64,000 nt of DNA, from the NCBI GenBank assembly GCA_023910675.1, contig JAAVWC010000006.1:1-64000 (forward strand), written 5' to 3'. Shown here piece after piece: positions 9,450-17,536 of this stretch. Within the stretch, counting starts at the first letter, position 1, and each line of letters begins with the position of its first letter. The notes under the pieces are model-generated. The model saw nothing but the letters and a program-made list of their open reading frames with translations, did not search any database and was not told where the DNA came from. This DNA is from Gemmatimonas sp. (lineage in GTDB: Bacteria; Gemmatimonadota; Gemmatimonadetes; Gemmatimonadales; Gemmatimonadaceae). Both the position numbers and the translations under genes were made by a program.

Positions 9450-10121
9450 ATGCCTCTCCCGACAAATGCGGTGACGAACGAGACGATTGTCCGGTTCGCC
9501 CGCAAGGTCTCGCACGACCTGAACAACTTTTCGACGGTCGTCCGAACCTACAGCGAACTCCTGTTGTCCGACTTGCCGCCGGACTCGCCGACGTATGCCG
9601 ACGTCGCCGAAATCCAGCGCGCGGCCGAAAGCATGGTGCAATACCTCCAGCGGATCACGAAGTTCGCCCGCGCCGGCTCGCTCAAGCGCGCGCCCGTCAG
9701 CGTTGACGCCGGGGCCCAGGACGCCGTCAGCCTATTCGCCACCACGGCGCCGACCCGTCTCGTGCAGCTGGTCGTGCAATCCGGGGCCACGATCCTCGCC
9801 GACCAGCTCTGGTGGCGCGACGTATTGCTCGAACTCCTGCAGAACGCACACGACGCCGCACCCACCGGGAGCACGATCGTGGTGCGCACCGATCGCGACG
9901 GCGACAGCGTGGCGGTCTGCGTTGAGGATGATGGCGCCGGCTTTCCCGACGCCGTACTGGCACATGCGGTCGAACCGATGGTCACGGGCAAGGCCGGTGG
10001 GCGCGGAGCCGGCATGGGACTCGCCATCGTTGGCGCCTTCGTCGATACACTTGGCGGAACGCTCGAGGTCGAACGCCGCGACGCGCGCACGGTCGTGACG
10101 GTGCGCCTGCCGCTGGCGTAG
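9450..10121 (+). CDS. Soluble sensor histidine kinase without sensor domain
   Basis: A 223-residue kinase core. The H-box is KVSHDLNN with the phosphorylatable His at residue 22, followed by the dimerisation helices, N-box (LLELLQNAHDAAP), G1 (DDGAGF) and G2 (GRGAGMGLAIV). There is no membrane helix, PAS or GAF domain, so input must come from a partner or by protein contact. It lies beside the chemotaxis operon and no response regulator is adjacent. FlrB/FleS-type kinases that phosphorylate NtrC-type flagellar activators are also soluble, so the regulator at 37930-39411 is a plausible partner (inference). The ATG was chosen just upstream of the H-box helix. Confidence 0.88.
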   Translation: MPLPTNAVTNETIVRFARKVSHDLNNFSTVVRTYSELLLSDLPPDSPTYADVAEIQRAAESMVQYLQRITKFARAGSLKRAPVSVDAGAQDAVSLFATTAPTRLVQLVVQSGATILADQLWWRDVLLELLQNAHDAAPTGSTIVVRTDRDGDSVAVCVEDDGAGFPDAVLAHAVEPMVTGKAGGRGAGMGLAIVGAFVDTLGGTLEVERRDARTVVTVRLPLA

Positions 10122-10183
10122 GCAGAGACCGCAGTTCCCCCGCTCCTGCCGCTCGCGTAGGCACACACCGCAGTTCCCCCGCG
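10106..10183. repeat. Two tandem 39-bp direct repeats overlapping a gene 3' end
   Basis: Two near-identical 39-bp units (10106-10144 and 10145-10183) differ at only a few positions; each reads cctgccgct.gcgtaggca.a.accgcagttcccccgc. The first unit includes the last codons and the stop of the histidine kinase gene. A third, degenerate unit (cctgccgtctgtgg) leads into the adjacent hairpin. Confidence 0.85.
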
Positions 10184-10200
10184 CCTGCCGTCTGTGGTTT

Positions 10201-10258
10201 CTGCCGTCTGCGGTCTCGGCGCGGATCCGCCGCATCGCGCCGAGACGGCAGACGGCAG
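10201..10258. repeat. 23-bp near-perfect inverted repeat (hairpin element)
   Basis: Arms at 10201-10223 and 10236-10258 pair at 22 of 23 positions around a 12-nt loop. The arms are built from the words ctgccgtctg and cggtctcggc, i.e. a heptamer-like tgccgtc/tgcggtc alternation. With the preceding tandem units it looks like a REP- or MITE-like intergenic element. It lies between convergent genes. Confidence 0.85.
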
Positions 10259-10286
10259 CCACACAGACAGCAGGGGCGCAGCAGAA

Positions 10287-10317
10287 AGGGCCGGCCGCGA
10301 TTCTCGCAGCCGGCCCT
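10287..10317. terminator. Bidirectional terminator hairpin
   Basis: A 9-bp stem (agggccggc / gccggccct) with a 13-nt loop lies between the convergent histidine kinase and cheB genes; ctcttcgttt follows on the plus side and ctttctgct on the minus side. Confidence 0.7.
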
Positions 10318-10345
10318 CTTCGTTTACATCGAAACCGGAAGACCG

Positions 10346-11449
10346 TCAGGCGTGCGCGCTCGCGTGCACCGCGTGCAACAATGCATCAGCCACGCGCTCG
10401 AGCGGAAGAATGTCCGTAGCGGCGCCGAGCTTGACCGCTTCACGCGGCATACCGTAGACCACGCACGTCTCTTCGTTCTGCGCTACCGTATACGAACCGG
10501 CGTCGCGCATGGCGAGCATCCCCTTGGCCCCGTCGGCCCCCATGCCCGTGAGAATCGCACCCACGGCGTTGCGCCCGGCACTCCGCGCTACGCTCTGGAA
10601 GAGCACATCGACGGCCGGTCGCTGGTGATGCACCTTGGGGCCGTCCTTCACGCGGGCCACCCAGCGGGCGCCGCTCGCCTGCACAACCAGGTGCTTGCCA
10701 CCCGGCGCGATGAGCACGAGGCCCGGCACCACGTAGTCACCGTCCTTCGCTTCCTGCACGCGCATGGCGCACACGGAATCGAGACGCTTGGCGAACGACA
10801 GCGTGAAGTGCTCCGGCATGTGCTGCACTACGACCGTGCCCGGGGCGTCGACGGGAAAGCGGCGCAGCACATGCTCCAGCGCCTGCGTCCCGCCGGTCGA
10901 CGCGCCGAGCGCAATGATCTTGTTGGTCGTGTTCAGCGTCGCGATCGTCGAACGCACGGCAGCAGGCGGCTCCTGCGGCTCGACGCGCTTGACCACGCGC
11001 GCATGCGATGCCGCACGAACCGCGCGCGCCAATTCTTCGGTGATTTCGCCGGCCGACAATGAACTGCCCGGTTTCGCAATGACCTCGACAGCACCGAGTG
11101 AGAGCGCGCGAAGGGCCGTCTCGCTGTTCTCCTGGCTGAGCGAGCTGCACACGACCACCGGAATCGGAAAATGTCGCATGAGCTTGGACAGGAACGACAG
11201 GCCGTCCATGCGTGGCATTTCGATGTCGAGCGTGATGACATCGGGGCGAAGCTGCGCAATGCGCTCGCGTGCGACATACGGATCGGTCGCGGTGCCCACG
11301 ACCTCGATGTCGTTATGCTTGGACAGCGCGTCGGTGAGGATGCGACGCACCAGCGCCGAATCGTCCACGACCAGCACGCGGATGCCCCCCGGCTTCCTGG
11401 CCGACGGCGCCGTTCCGAAGACAGGCGACTGAGCGAGTGATGTGGACAC
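10346..11449 (-). CDS. cheB: Chemotaxis protein-glutamate methylesterase/deamidase
   Basis: 367 residues: receiver domain (acid pocket VVDDS, phospho-acceptor Asp75 in LDIEMPRMDG) joined to a methylesterase domain. The serine-protease-like triad is complete: Ser184 (GASTGGT), His210 (VVQHMPEHF) and Asp306 (GMGADGA). It removes methyl groups from chemoreceptors and resets adaptation. GTG start 5 bp after the cheX stop. Last gene of the che operon, ending at a terminator shared with the histidine kinase gene. Confidence 0.97.
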   Translation of the reverse strand: MSTSLAQSPVFGTAPSARKPGGIRVLVVDDSALVRRILTDALSKHNDIEVVGTATDPYVARERIAQLRPDVITLDIEMPRMDGLSFLSKLMRHFPIPVVVCSSLSQENSETALRALSLGAVEVIAKPGSSLSAGEITEELARAVRAASHARVVKRVEPQEPPAAVRSTIATLNTTNKIIALGASTGGTQALEHVLRRFPVDAPGTVVVQHMPEHFTLSFAKRLDSVCAMRVQEAKDGDYVVPGLVLIAPGGKHLVVQASGARWVARVKDGPKVHHQRPAVDVLFQSVARSAGRNAVGAILTGMGADGAKGMLAMRDAGSYTVAQNEETCVVYGMPREAVKLGAATDILPLERVADALLHAVHASAHA

Positions 11450-11454
11450 GGGGA

Positions 11455-11925
11455 TCAGGCCGCGGCGGCCTGAGTATCGAACAGATACAACACCGTTTCC
11501 ACACGCCCGTCTTCCACACCGATCTGCACACGGGCCGCCGGCTCATCGTCGTCCCGATGCGGCAACTCGTCACCGTCCACCACCAGTGGCGCAGCCAAAT
11601 TGAAAAGCTTGTCCGCACCGGCGATGAGCGGCAGCACGTGCCCGCAGATCACGTTGCCGACTTCGCCGAGCGCATCGCGCTGCAACGGTGCCTGCTTGGA
11701 CTCTTCAGCCCCGAGCATGTTGGCCGCGATCGCGGGAAGAAGGCATTGGGACGCGCGAACCACGAGGCGCCCCGTCAGGGGGCCCCGAAACTCGACTGAC
11801 ACTGCCACATCGAGCGGAGCCGCCGCCTGTACGGCCGACAGATCCAACTCAGGGAAGAGGAGCGCGAGCTCCTCAAAAGTCGCTGTCGTCGCTCGCGACA
11901 GGGACTGCGCCGTAATACTCGACAT
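11455..11925 (-). CDS. CheX/CheC-like chemotaxis phosphatase
   Basis: A 156-residue protein with the CheC/CheX fold. The signature DALGEVGNVICGHVLP supplies the ExxN acid-amide pair that hydrolyses CheY-phosphate. Only one such motif is seen, as in CheX. It begins 53 nt inside the upstream cheY reading frame, an unusually long overlap, but the frame is consistent from residue 1. Together with the CheZ-like protein this gives the locus two phosphatase types. Confidence 0.85.
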   Translation of the reverse strand: MSSITAQSLSRATTATFEELALLFPELDLSAVQAAAPLDVAVSVEFRGPLTGRLVVRASQCLLPAIAANMLGAEESKQAPLQRDALGEVGNVICGHVLPLIAGADKLFNLAAPLVVDGDELPHRDDDEPAARVQIGVEDGRVETVLYLFDTQAAAA

Positions 11926-12301
11926 CTGTCACTCCAGTGACACGCAGAATGGTGTCGCGCAGGGTTTCCGGCGCGAAGGGTTTACGGACGATCGCGGCAC
12001 CCAGCTCGGTGAGCGAGTGGAGCCGTGTCTCACTGCCTTCCGTGGAGACGACGATCACCGGGAGATTCTCGGTTTCGGGATTGGCGCGGACACGCCGCAG
12101 CATCTCCTCGCCGTTCATGACCGGCATGTTGATATCCAGCAGCAGCAGGTCTACCCACTGATCCTGGAGGACGAACAGTCCTTCTTCGCCGTTGCCGGCC
12201 TCGAGGACCGATGCAAGCGGAAGACCGCTCATCCTGAGAGTTCGAACGACCATCTGCCGCATGACGGCACTGTCGTCGACCACGAGAACGTTAAAGGCCA
12301 T
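11873..12301 (-). CDS. cheY: CheY-like response regulator
   Basis: A 142-residue single-domain receiver: acid pair Asp9/Asp10 (VVDDSAVM), phospho-acceptor Asp56 in LLLDINMPVMNG, conserved Thr/Ser (VSTEGS) and Lys in VRKPF. It has a C-terminal tail of about 20 residues (VEYYGAVPVASDDSDF) beyond the fold, which is where the following cheX gene overlaps by 53 nt. One of two CheY-like proteins in the window; this one sits inside the adaptation gene set, so it may act on CheB/CheX-linked signalling or as a phosphate sink. Confidence 0.93.
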   Translation of the reverse strand: MAFNVLVVDDSAVMRQMVVRTLRMSGLPLASVLEAGNGEEGLFVLQDQWVDLLLLDINMPVMNGEEMLRRVRANPETENLPVIVVSTEGSETRLHSLTELGAAIVRKPFAPETLRDTILRVTGVTDVEYYGAVPVASDDSDF

Positions 12302-12315
12302 AGGTCATCCGCTCG

Positions 12316-12834
12316 TCAGAGCTTGCTTTCGGCGCCGTTGATTTTGAGAGTGACCTCGCCGCTGGTCACCTCAACCCACATGGTCCGCGACGTTTGTACG
12401 CCGCCGGTGTCGTGCGCGTGCACCATGACGCCGTTCTTCCACAGCAGCTTGCGCAGTGCGATCATGTTGCGCTTGCCGATCTGAAAGCGGTCATCCTCTT
12501 CACAGGCGCCGGCATGCGCGCCTCCTGCGACCTTCACCTGCATCCGCTCCTTCTTGGCGCCCAACTTGTAGCACTCCTTAAAGAGCAACGGCACGCCGCT
12601 ATCGACGAACATCGCCGGCTTGTCCGCCATCTTGGCCGGATCGATCGTGCCGGTGGGCAGCATCACATGCAGCATCCCAGCCACGTTGGCGACCGGGTCG
12701 TGCACCACGATACCGAGGCAGCTGCCCAGCGCATACGTGATGAGCTTTTCTCCGGAAACATTGGACACCTTGAGATCGGCGACGCCGACCACGCGGTCGC
12801 TGGCGCGAGCCGTTGCCATGGAATCCATACTCAC
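12316..12834 (-). CDS. cheD: Chemoreceptor glutamine deamidase CheD
   Basis: 172 residues. The catalytic Cys39 in YALGSCLGIVVHD and His56 in AGMLHVMLP are present, with a late Thr in HDTGG, matching the papain-like CheD active site. CheD deamidates receptor glutamines and in other bacteria binds CheC/CheX, which is encoded two genes downstream. The start overlaps the cheR stop by 4 nt. Confidence 0.95.
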   Translation of the reverse strand: MSMDSMATARASDRVVGVADLKVSNVSGEKLITYALGSCLGIVVHDPVANVAGMLHVMLPTGTIDPAKMADKPAMFVDSGVPLLFKECYKLGAKKERMQVKVAGGAHAGACEEDDRFQIGKRNMIALRKLLWKNGVMVHAHDTGGVQTSRTMWVEVTSGEVTLKINGAESKL

Positions 12835-13664
12835 TTCACGTACACGGCAGGCTGCACGTACCGGAACTTGTGCGCCAGGCCGGTCAGACTTTCGGAGTGT
12901 CCCACGAACAGGTGACCACCCGGGCGCAGCAGCCCCCAGTAGCGCTCCACCAACTGCTGTTGTGTAGCCTTATCGAAATAGATCATGACATTGCGGCAAA
13001 GGATGGCGTCGAACGGTCCCTGCATTGGCCACCGTTCCATCAGATTGAGCTTGGCGAAGGTCACGTGGCGGCGAAGATTCTTCTCCGCGTCGAACACGGC
13101 GCGACCGCCGGCGTCCTGCTTGCGCGCCCAGTACTTCTGTATCCACGGCGCCGGCACATCACTCATGTTCTCGGCCGGATACACACCCGCCTTGGCTTGC
13201 GCCAGCACACGATGACTGATGTCCGTCGCCAGAATGCGCACATCACGCGTGGCAATATCCGGGAAGGCTTCGTGGCACAACATCGCGAGCGTATACGGCT
13301 CTTCGCCGCTCGAGCACCCGGCGCTCCAGATACGTACCGGTCCCGAGAGCGTCGGAAAGACGCTGTCTCGCAGGAAATCGAAGTGCGTGGCTTCCCGGAG
13401 GAAGCTCGTCTTGTTCGTCGTGAGCGCATCGATCATCTCGGCGAACTCCTGCCTGCCGGGTTCGCGCTCAACGTAATCGAGATACGAGTCGAAGTCGTTC
13501 AGGCCGAGCTTCCGCAGGCGCTTGGTCAGGCGCGCGCGCACCAGCCCTTCCTTCCCTTCACGCATCCGGATCCCCGCGTGCTCATGGAGCACGTGGGCAA
13601 TCCGTGCGAACTGTGCCGCTGTGAGCTCACATTCGGCAAACAGCGCTGTGGTGGGGGCAGTCAT
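12831..13664 (-). CDS. cheR: Chemotaxis protein methyltransferase CheR
   Basis: 277 residues. N-terminal helical domain, then the SAM-binding segment (IWSAGCSSGEEPYTLAML) and the later ILATDISHRVLAQA and FDAILCRNVMIYFDKATQQQ blocks, all typical of CheR. It methylates receptor glutamates using S-adenosylmethionine. Overlaps cheD by 4 nt; 28 bp separate it from cheW. Confidence 0.96.
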   Translation of the reverse strand: MTAPTTALFAECELTAAQFARIAHVLHEHAGIRMREGKEGLVRARLTKRLRKLGLNDFDSYLDYVEREPGRQEFAEMIDALTTNKTSFLREATHFDFLRDSVFPTLSGPVRIWSAGCSSGEEPYTLAMLCHEAFPDIATRDVRILATDISHRVLAQAKAGVYPAENMSDVPAPWIQKYWARKQDAGGRAVFDAEKNLRRHVTFAKLNLMERWPMQGPFDAILCRNVMIYFDKATQQQLVERYWGLLRPGGHLFVGHSESLTGLAHKFRYVQPAVYVK

Positions 13665-13692
13665 CCGGGCCTCGAGAGCAGCAGGATCAGAT

Positions 13693-14214
13693 TCAGTCGG
13701 CGTGCGCCTGCGCAGCCTGCAAGGCGGCGATTTCGTTCGTGGCCAGCACCTTGTCGATATCGAGCAGCAGCTTCACGCGGCCGCCCGTCTTGCCGATGCC
13801 GAGCAGGAATTCGGTTCGGATGCCGGCGCCGAAGCTCGGCGCGTCCTCGATGTCGGCTTCGGCAATGGCGACCACTTCGCTCACGCGGTCCACAACGATG
13901 CCGGTCTGAATGCCGCGCATCTGCACAACGATGATGCAGCTGTCTTCGGAATCCTCAGCGTCCATCCCGAACTTCATGCGCAGGTCCGTGATCGGAATGA
14001 CCTTGCCTCGCAGATTGATCACACCACGCACAAACTCCGGCATGCGGGGGACGCGCGTGATCGGCTGCAGACCGATGATCTCGCTCACTTTGAGAATTTC
14101 GAGGCCGTACTCCTCACCGGCCAGAAAGAACGTGAGGTACTTGCCGGCACGCGACTGGACCAGCGTGGCAACGGCACTCTCTGAATTCATGACCTGCAGG
14201 CTCTGCGTGCTCAT
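13693..14214 (-). CDS. cheW: Chemotaxis adaptor protein CheW
   Basis: 173 residues, a single CheW domain (YLTFFLAGEEYGLEILKVSEII ... RGVINLRGKVIPITDLR). It couples receptors to the CheA kinase. A 20-residue N-terminal tail precedes the domain. A sigma28-like site lies 55-82 bp upstream, so cheW may have its own promoter in addition to readthrough from cheA. Confidence 0.96.
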   Translation of the reverse strand: MSTQSLQVMNSESAVATLVQSRAGKYLTFFLAGEEYGLEILKVSEIIGLQPITRVPRMPEFVRGVINLRGKVIPITDLRMKFGMDAEDSEDSCIIVVQMRGIQTGIVVDRVSEVVAIAEADIEDAPSFGAGIRTEFLLGIGKTGGRVKLLLDIDKVLATNEIAALQAAQAHAD

Positions 14215-14268
14215 GGCTCGCTCGGGAAATGGGGTGGAACTGGAGTCGGATGACTCGTATCCAAAGAG

Positions 14269-14296
14269 GTATCGGCGCTCCGGGGACGGAGCTTCA
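14269..14296 (-). promoter_or_regulatory. Candidate sigma28 (FliA) promoter for cheW
   Basis: On the minus strand TGAA-N16-GCCGATAC, close to the FliA consensus TAAA-N15-GCCGATAA. It lies in the cheA-cheW gap. Confidence 0.5.
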
Positions 14297-14330
14297 CTAC
14301 AAAGCGCTACAACTTTGGGGCTACGGCGGA

Positions 14331-16619
14331 TCAGGCGGCTTCGCGCTCGCGCCGTGGCGCATCCGTCGACTGCGCCAGCGCGACGGTTTCGTTGACGTCG
14401 AGAATGAGACCCACTCGTCCGTCGCCGAGAATCGCGCCGCCACTGACGCCAGCCACCTTGCCCAGACCATCGCCGAGCGTCTTCGCGACGACCTGCTGCT
14501 GACCGAGCAGCTCGTCGACCAGGAGCGCGGTCCGCTTGGAGCCTTCACCGACGATCATGAGCAGGCCGTTGAGCGGGCTCTCGACCGCATTGGCGACCTC
14601 GAAGAGGCGGTGCAGGCGCAGGATCGGCATGAGCTCGCCGCGCAGGTGCACCATCTCACCCGTCCCGACGACCGTGGAGATCATGCTCGGCTCCGGGCGG
14701 AAGGACATGTGGATGTGCGTGAGCGGCACGATGAACCGTTCGTCGCCGACGCGCACCAGCATGCCGTCGGTGACGGCCAGGGTGAGTGGCAAACGGATGG
14801 CAAACGTCGTGCCCTTGCCGGGCGCGGACGTGATGTCGATGCGGCCGCGAATGGCTTCGAGGTTGCGGCGCACCACGTCCATGCCGACACCGCGTCCCGA
14901 GATATCGGTGATCTTCTCGGCCGTCGAGAAACCGGGCGCGAAAATGAGGCTGAACACCTCACTGTCCGTCATGCCCTTGTCGTTCTCGATCAGCCCCTTC
15001 TCGATCGCCTTCTTCACGATCTTGTCGCGATGCAGGCCGCGACCGTCGTCGACGAGTTCGACGACGACATTGCCCGACGCGTGATACGCGCGAAGGCGCA
15101 CAACGCCAAGGCCCGGCTTGCCGATCGCGGTGCGTTCCTGTGGCGGCTCGACCCCGTGATCGACGGCGTTTCGGACCATGTGTACGAGTGGATCACCGAG
15201 GCGATCGACCATCGTCCGGTCGATTTCGACCTCGTCGCCTTCGGTGATGAACTGCACCGTCTTGCCGGCCTTGGTCGCGGTGTCGCGAACCACGCGCGCG
15301 AGCTTCTGGAAAGTCGGACGGAGCGGCACCATGCGCATCGACATCGACAGATCCTGCAGTTCGCGCACGATCTTGCCGGCGTGCGTGACCTTGCGCAGGA
15401 GTTCGTGCTGCGTACCGCTGTCGAGTGTGTCGTCGCCGGCGATCATGGTTTGCGCGATGACCAATTCGCCCACCATGTCGATAAGACGGTCCAGGCGGTC
15501 GGTGCGCACGCGAATGGTCGCATCGGCATTGCTGGTGCCGTTCGCATTGGCGTTCTGCATGCCGGTGTTTTCGGTGCGCTTGGCCGCGTTGCCGGCCACG
15601 GGGCCGCTCAGCGCCGCGTCTTCGCCGGACGACTGCGCGGCCGGAAAGATGTCGTCGTTGCTGCTCGTGAGGACGAGCTGCACACCGTTGGCATCGCGCG
15701 TGGGATCATAATTGAGCAACGCGTCGAGCAGCTCGAAATAGCCTTCGGGAGTAGGCATGCGCCCATCTCCGTTCAGCGCCTTCTCCACAACCGACAAGAG
15801 CGCCTTGAGCATATCGGCCGAGCGCAGCGACAGGTCCGCGCATCCCTGCGAATACGCGATCTCCTTGTCACGAACGCGGCTGAGCAGCGATTCGGCTTCG
15901 TGCGCAAAGGCGGCAATGCGGGCAAGGCCGAGAAACGCCGACGTACCCTTGACCGTGTGGAAGGCACGGAAGACGGTGTTGACCGCCTCTTCGTCCGACG
16001 GATTGGCTTCGAGCTGCAGCAGCGCGGCTTCCGAGTTCGTCACGCATTCGTTGCTCTCCGTAATGAAGTCCGGGAGCAGATCGCGGTCAGCGTCGTCGGG
16101 AAGACGGTCTTCGGTGAAGTCGCGGACGGCCACGAGCGGGGCCGCAGGGGCGACGGGTACAGGGGCGGGGGCCGGGGCAGGAGGAGGCACCTGCCATGCT
16201 GCGGCAGGCGTAAACGCCGCAGCGGGTTCGTCGGCACTGTCCACATCGCTGTCGAAGTCGATGGTCGCGGTGGCCCCACTCGCGACGGCAATCCCGGTGG
16301 CCCCTCCAACGGTGCTGGAAAGTGCCTGCGCGACGGGATCGGCCCCGACGGCGGCGGGCTGACTTTCGCTCGCCTTCATGGCGGCTTCGATGGCCTGGCC
16401 TACATCGGCGAAAGCAGCCGACAGGTCAGCGGCAGTGCCGTTGACGACGGTGCCAAGGACGCGAGCGGCACGCGCGACGTGCGGCTGCGCTCGCAAGGGG
16501 ACGCGGTTCTCGAACGCGAGGTCCGTCAGCGCATCACGAAGGACGGCAAGATCAGCGGTATCCGTTGCTTCCAGCTGCATGAGCAGCGTAGCAGCATCGT
16601 CAAGATTTAGTGGGGACAC
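14331..16619 (-). CDS. cheA: Chemotaxis histidine kinase CheA
   Basis: 762 residues. Order: an unusual N-terminal helical region (~1-85), an Ala/Pro-rich linker (~130-165), the HPt domain with phosphorylated His221 (FRAFHTVKGTSAFL), a linker, the P3 dimerisation helices (RLDRLIDMVGELVIAQ), the ATPase domain (NAVDHGVEPP, DDGRGL, GRGVGMDVV, GKGTTFAIRLP) and a C-terminal CheW-like P5 domain. No P2 CheY-binding domain is apparent between HPt and P3. GTG start. It heads the che operon, with a sigma28-like promoter and an upstream terminator hairpin. Confidence 0.96.
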   Translation of the reverse strand: MSPLNLDDAATLLMQLEATDTADLAVLRDALTDLAFENRVPLRAQPHVARAARVLGTVVNGTAADLSAAFADVGQAIEAAMKASESQPAAVGADPVAQALSSTVGGATGIAVASGATATIDFDSDVDSADEPAAAFTPAAAWQVPPPAPAPAPVPVAPAAPLVAVRDFTEDRLPDDADRDLLPDFITESNECVTNSEAALLQLEANPSDEEAVNTVFRAFHTVKGTSAFLGLARIAAFAHEAESLLSRVRDKEIAYSQGCADLSLRSADMLKALLSVVEKALNGDGRMPTPEGYFELLDALLNYDPTRDANGVQLVLTSSNDDIFPAAQSSGEDAALSGPVAGNAAKRTENTGMQNANANGTSNADATIRVRTDRLDRLIDMVGELVIAQTMIAGDDTLDSGTQHELLRKVTHAGKIVRELQDLSMSMRMVPLRPTFQKLARVVRDTATKAGKTVQFITEGDEVEIDRTMVDRLGDPLVHMVRNAVDHGVEPPQERTAIGKPGLGVVRLRAYHASGNVVVELVDDGRGLHRDKIVKKAIEKGLIENDKGMTDSEVFSLIFAPGFSTAEKITDISGRGVGMDVVRRNLEAIRGRIDITSAPGKGTTFAIRLPLTLAVTDGMLVRVGDERFIVPLTHIHMSFRPEPSMISTVVGTGEMVHLRGELMPILRLHRLFEVANAVESPLNGLLMIVGEGSKRTALLVDELLGQQQVVAKTLGDGLGKVAGVSGGAILGDGRVGLILDVNETVALAQSTDAPRREREAA

Positions 16620-16681
16620 GGGCCACGCCAGTGCAGGGTCTCAATCGGTGGGATGTCAGAGGGACAGCTCCACGGGTGGGA

Positions 16682-16709
16682 GTATCGGCTCGCCGGTGCC
16701 ACAGGTTTA
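16682..16709 (-). promoter_or_regulatory. Candidate sigma28 (FliA) promoter for the cheA operon
   Basis: Minus strand TAAA-N16-GCCGATAC, ending 62 bp before the cheA start. Both half-elements match the FliA consensus except the last base, and the spacer is one base longer than in enteric bacteria, as at flgM. Confidence 0.7.
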
Positions 16710-16763
16710 CCGCGCATTTGTCGTGAGAGTATCAGCGCCGATGCTGCAGTGGGCGGGAACGCG

Positions 16764-16797
16764 CGAACGGCCCGTGCGCAAGCGCACGGGCCGTTCG
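16764..16797 (-). terminator. Strong hairpin between cheZ and cheA
   Basis: A perfect 16-bp inverted repeat (cgaacggcccgtgcgc / gcgcacgggccgttcg) with a 2-nt loop, 55 bp downstream of the cheZ-like stop. No clear T-run follows on the minus strand, so it is a terminator-like or mRNA-stabilising hairpin. Confidence 0.6.
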
Positions 16798-16850
16798 AAG
16801 GCGTCGCATAGTCCGGGGGGCGGCCTACACGCTGCAGTGCTGCGCTGTCC

Positions 16851-17525
16851 TCACGCCGCAGGGGCCTTCACTACCGTGAAGATCTCGTCGGCGATGTTCT
16901 GACGCTGCTCGGCGTTGCGCGTCGTAGCGTTCGGATCGAAGCTGTTCTCGTCGATGGCGAGGCTGGCCAACGGACGCTCCACCGCGCTGTTCGAATCAAA
17001 GAGATTCGAGATATCGGCAAGGCGATTTTCCATCTCGACGAGTACCGTCGACGCGTGGGCAAGCTGCTGGGACGTGATGTCCTGAAACTGAAGCGCTCCC
17101 ATCATCATGAACAGTTCGTCGCGCAGTGTGCTACGCAGCTCCAGCGCCTTCTGACGGTCCGGCGTTTCGGCCGCGTCGATCGTATCGAGCTCGTCGACGA
17201 GTTGACTGGCGCGGTCGCAGGCATCCATGATGTTCGTCGCCGCGTCTTCGGTGGCCGACGTGACTTCGCGGATCTTGTCGTGTGTCGTTTGCAGCTTGTC
17301 GAACGTTGTGCTCTGCAGCGCCTGCCGTGTTTCGCGCAGATGGTTGAGCACGGCGCGGATCTGATTGTTCGCTCGCTCGAGGATCAGCGGGAGGTCGGCC
17401 AGGCTCACCGACGCGAGTCGAGAGGAGGCCTTCGCACCGTCACGCAGGGTGTCGAGTTCCTGATCGACCAATCGCAGCGCCGCTTCCGACTCGTAGTATG
17501 CCGTTTGGGCTCGGGGATCACTCAT
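16851..17525 (-). CDS. cheZ: CheZ-like protein phosphatase
   Basis: A 224-residue, mostly helical protein. The CheZ catalytic pattern D-x-x-x-Q is seen in LQFQDITSQQL (Asp149, Gln153), inside a long predicted helical hairpin (ELFMMMGALQ...). CheZ dephosphorylates CheY-P. The C terminus lacks an obvious CheY-tethering peptide (ends FTVVKAPAA). It is encoded 11 bp downstream of the second cheY, which is its likely substrate. Confidence 0.85.
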   Translation of the reverse strand: MSDPRAQTAYYESEAALRLVDQELDTLRDGAKASSRLASVSLADLPLILERANNQIRAVLNHLRETRQALQSTTFDKLQTTHDKIREVTSATEDAATNIMDACDRASQLVDELDTIDAAETPDRQKALELRSTLRDELFMMMGALQFQDITSQQLAHASTVLVEMENRLADISNLFDSNSAVERPLASLAIDENSFDPNATTRNAEQRQNIADEIFTVVKAPAA

Positions 17526-17536
17526 TGACAGAATCC

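Noticed and set aside
8738..9526. Longer version of the secreted protein with a start at 9526
   Set aside because: The extension lacks coding character and would bury the signal peptide; the ATG at 9325 is better.
14229..16610. A 793-codon open frame on the plus strand
   Set aside because: It is the exact antisense of cheA, whose domains are unmistakable; high GC content leaves antisense frames open.
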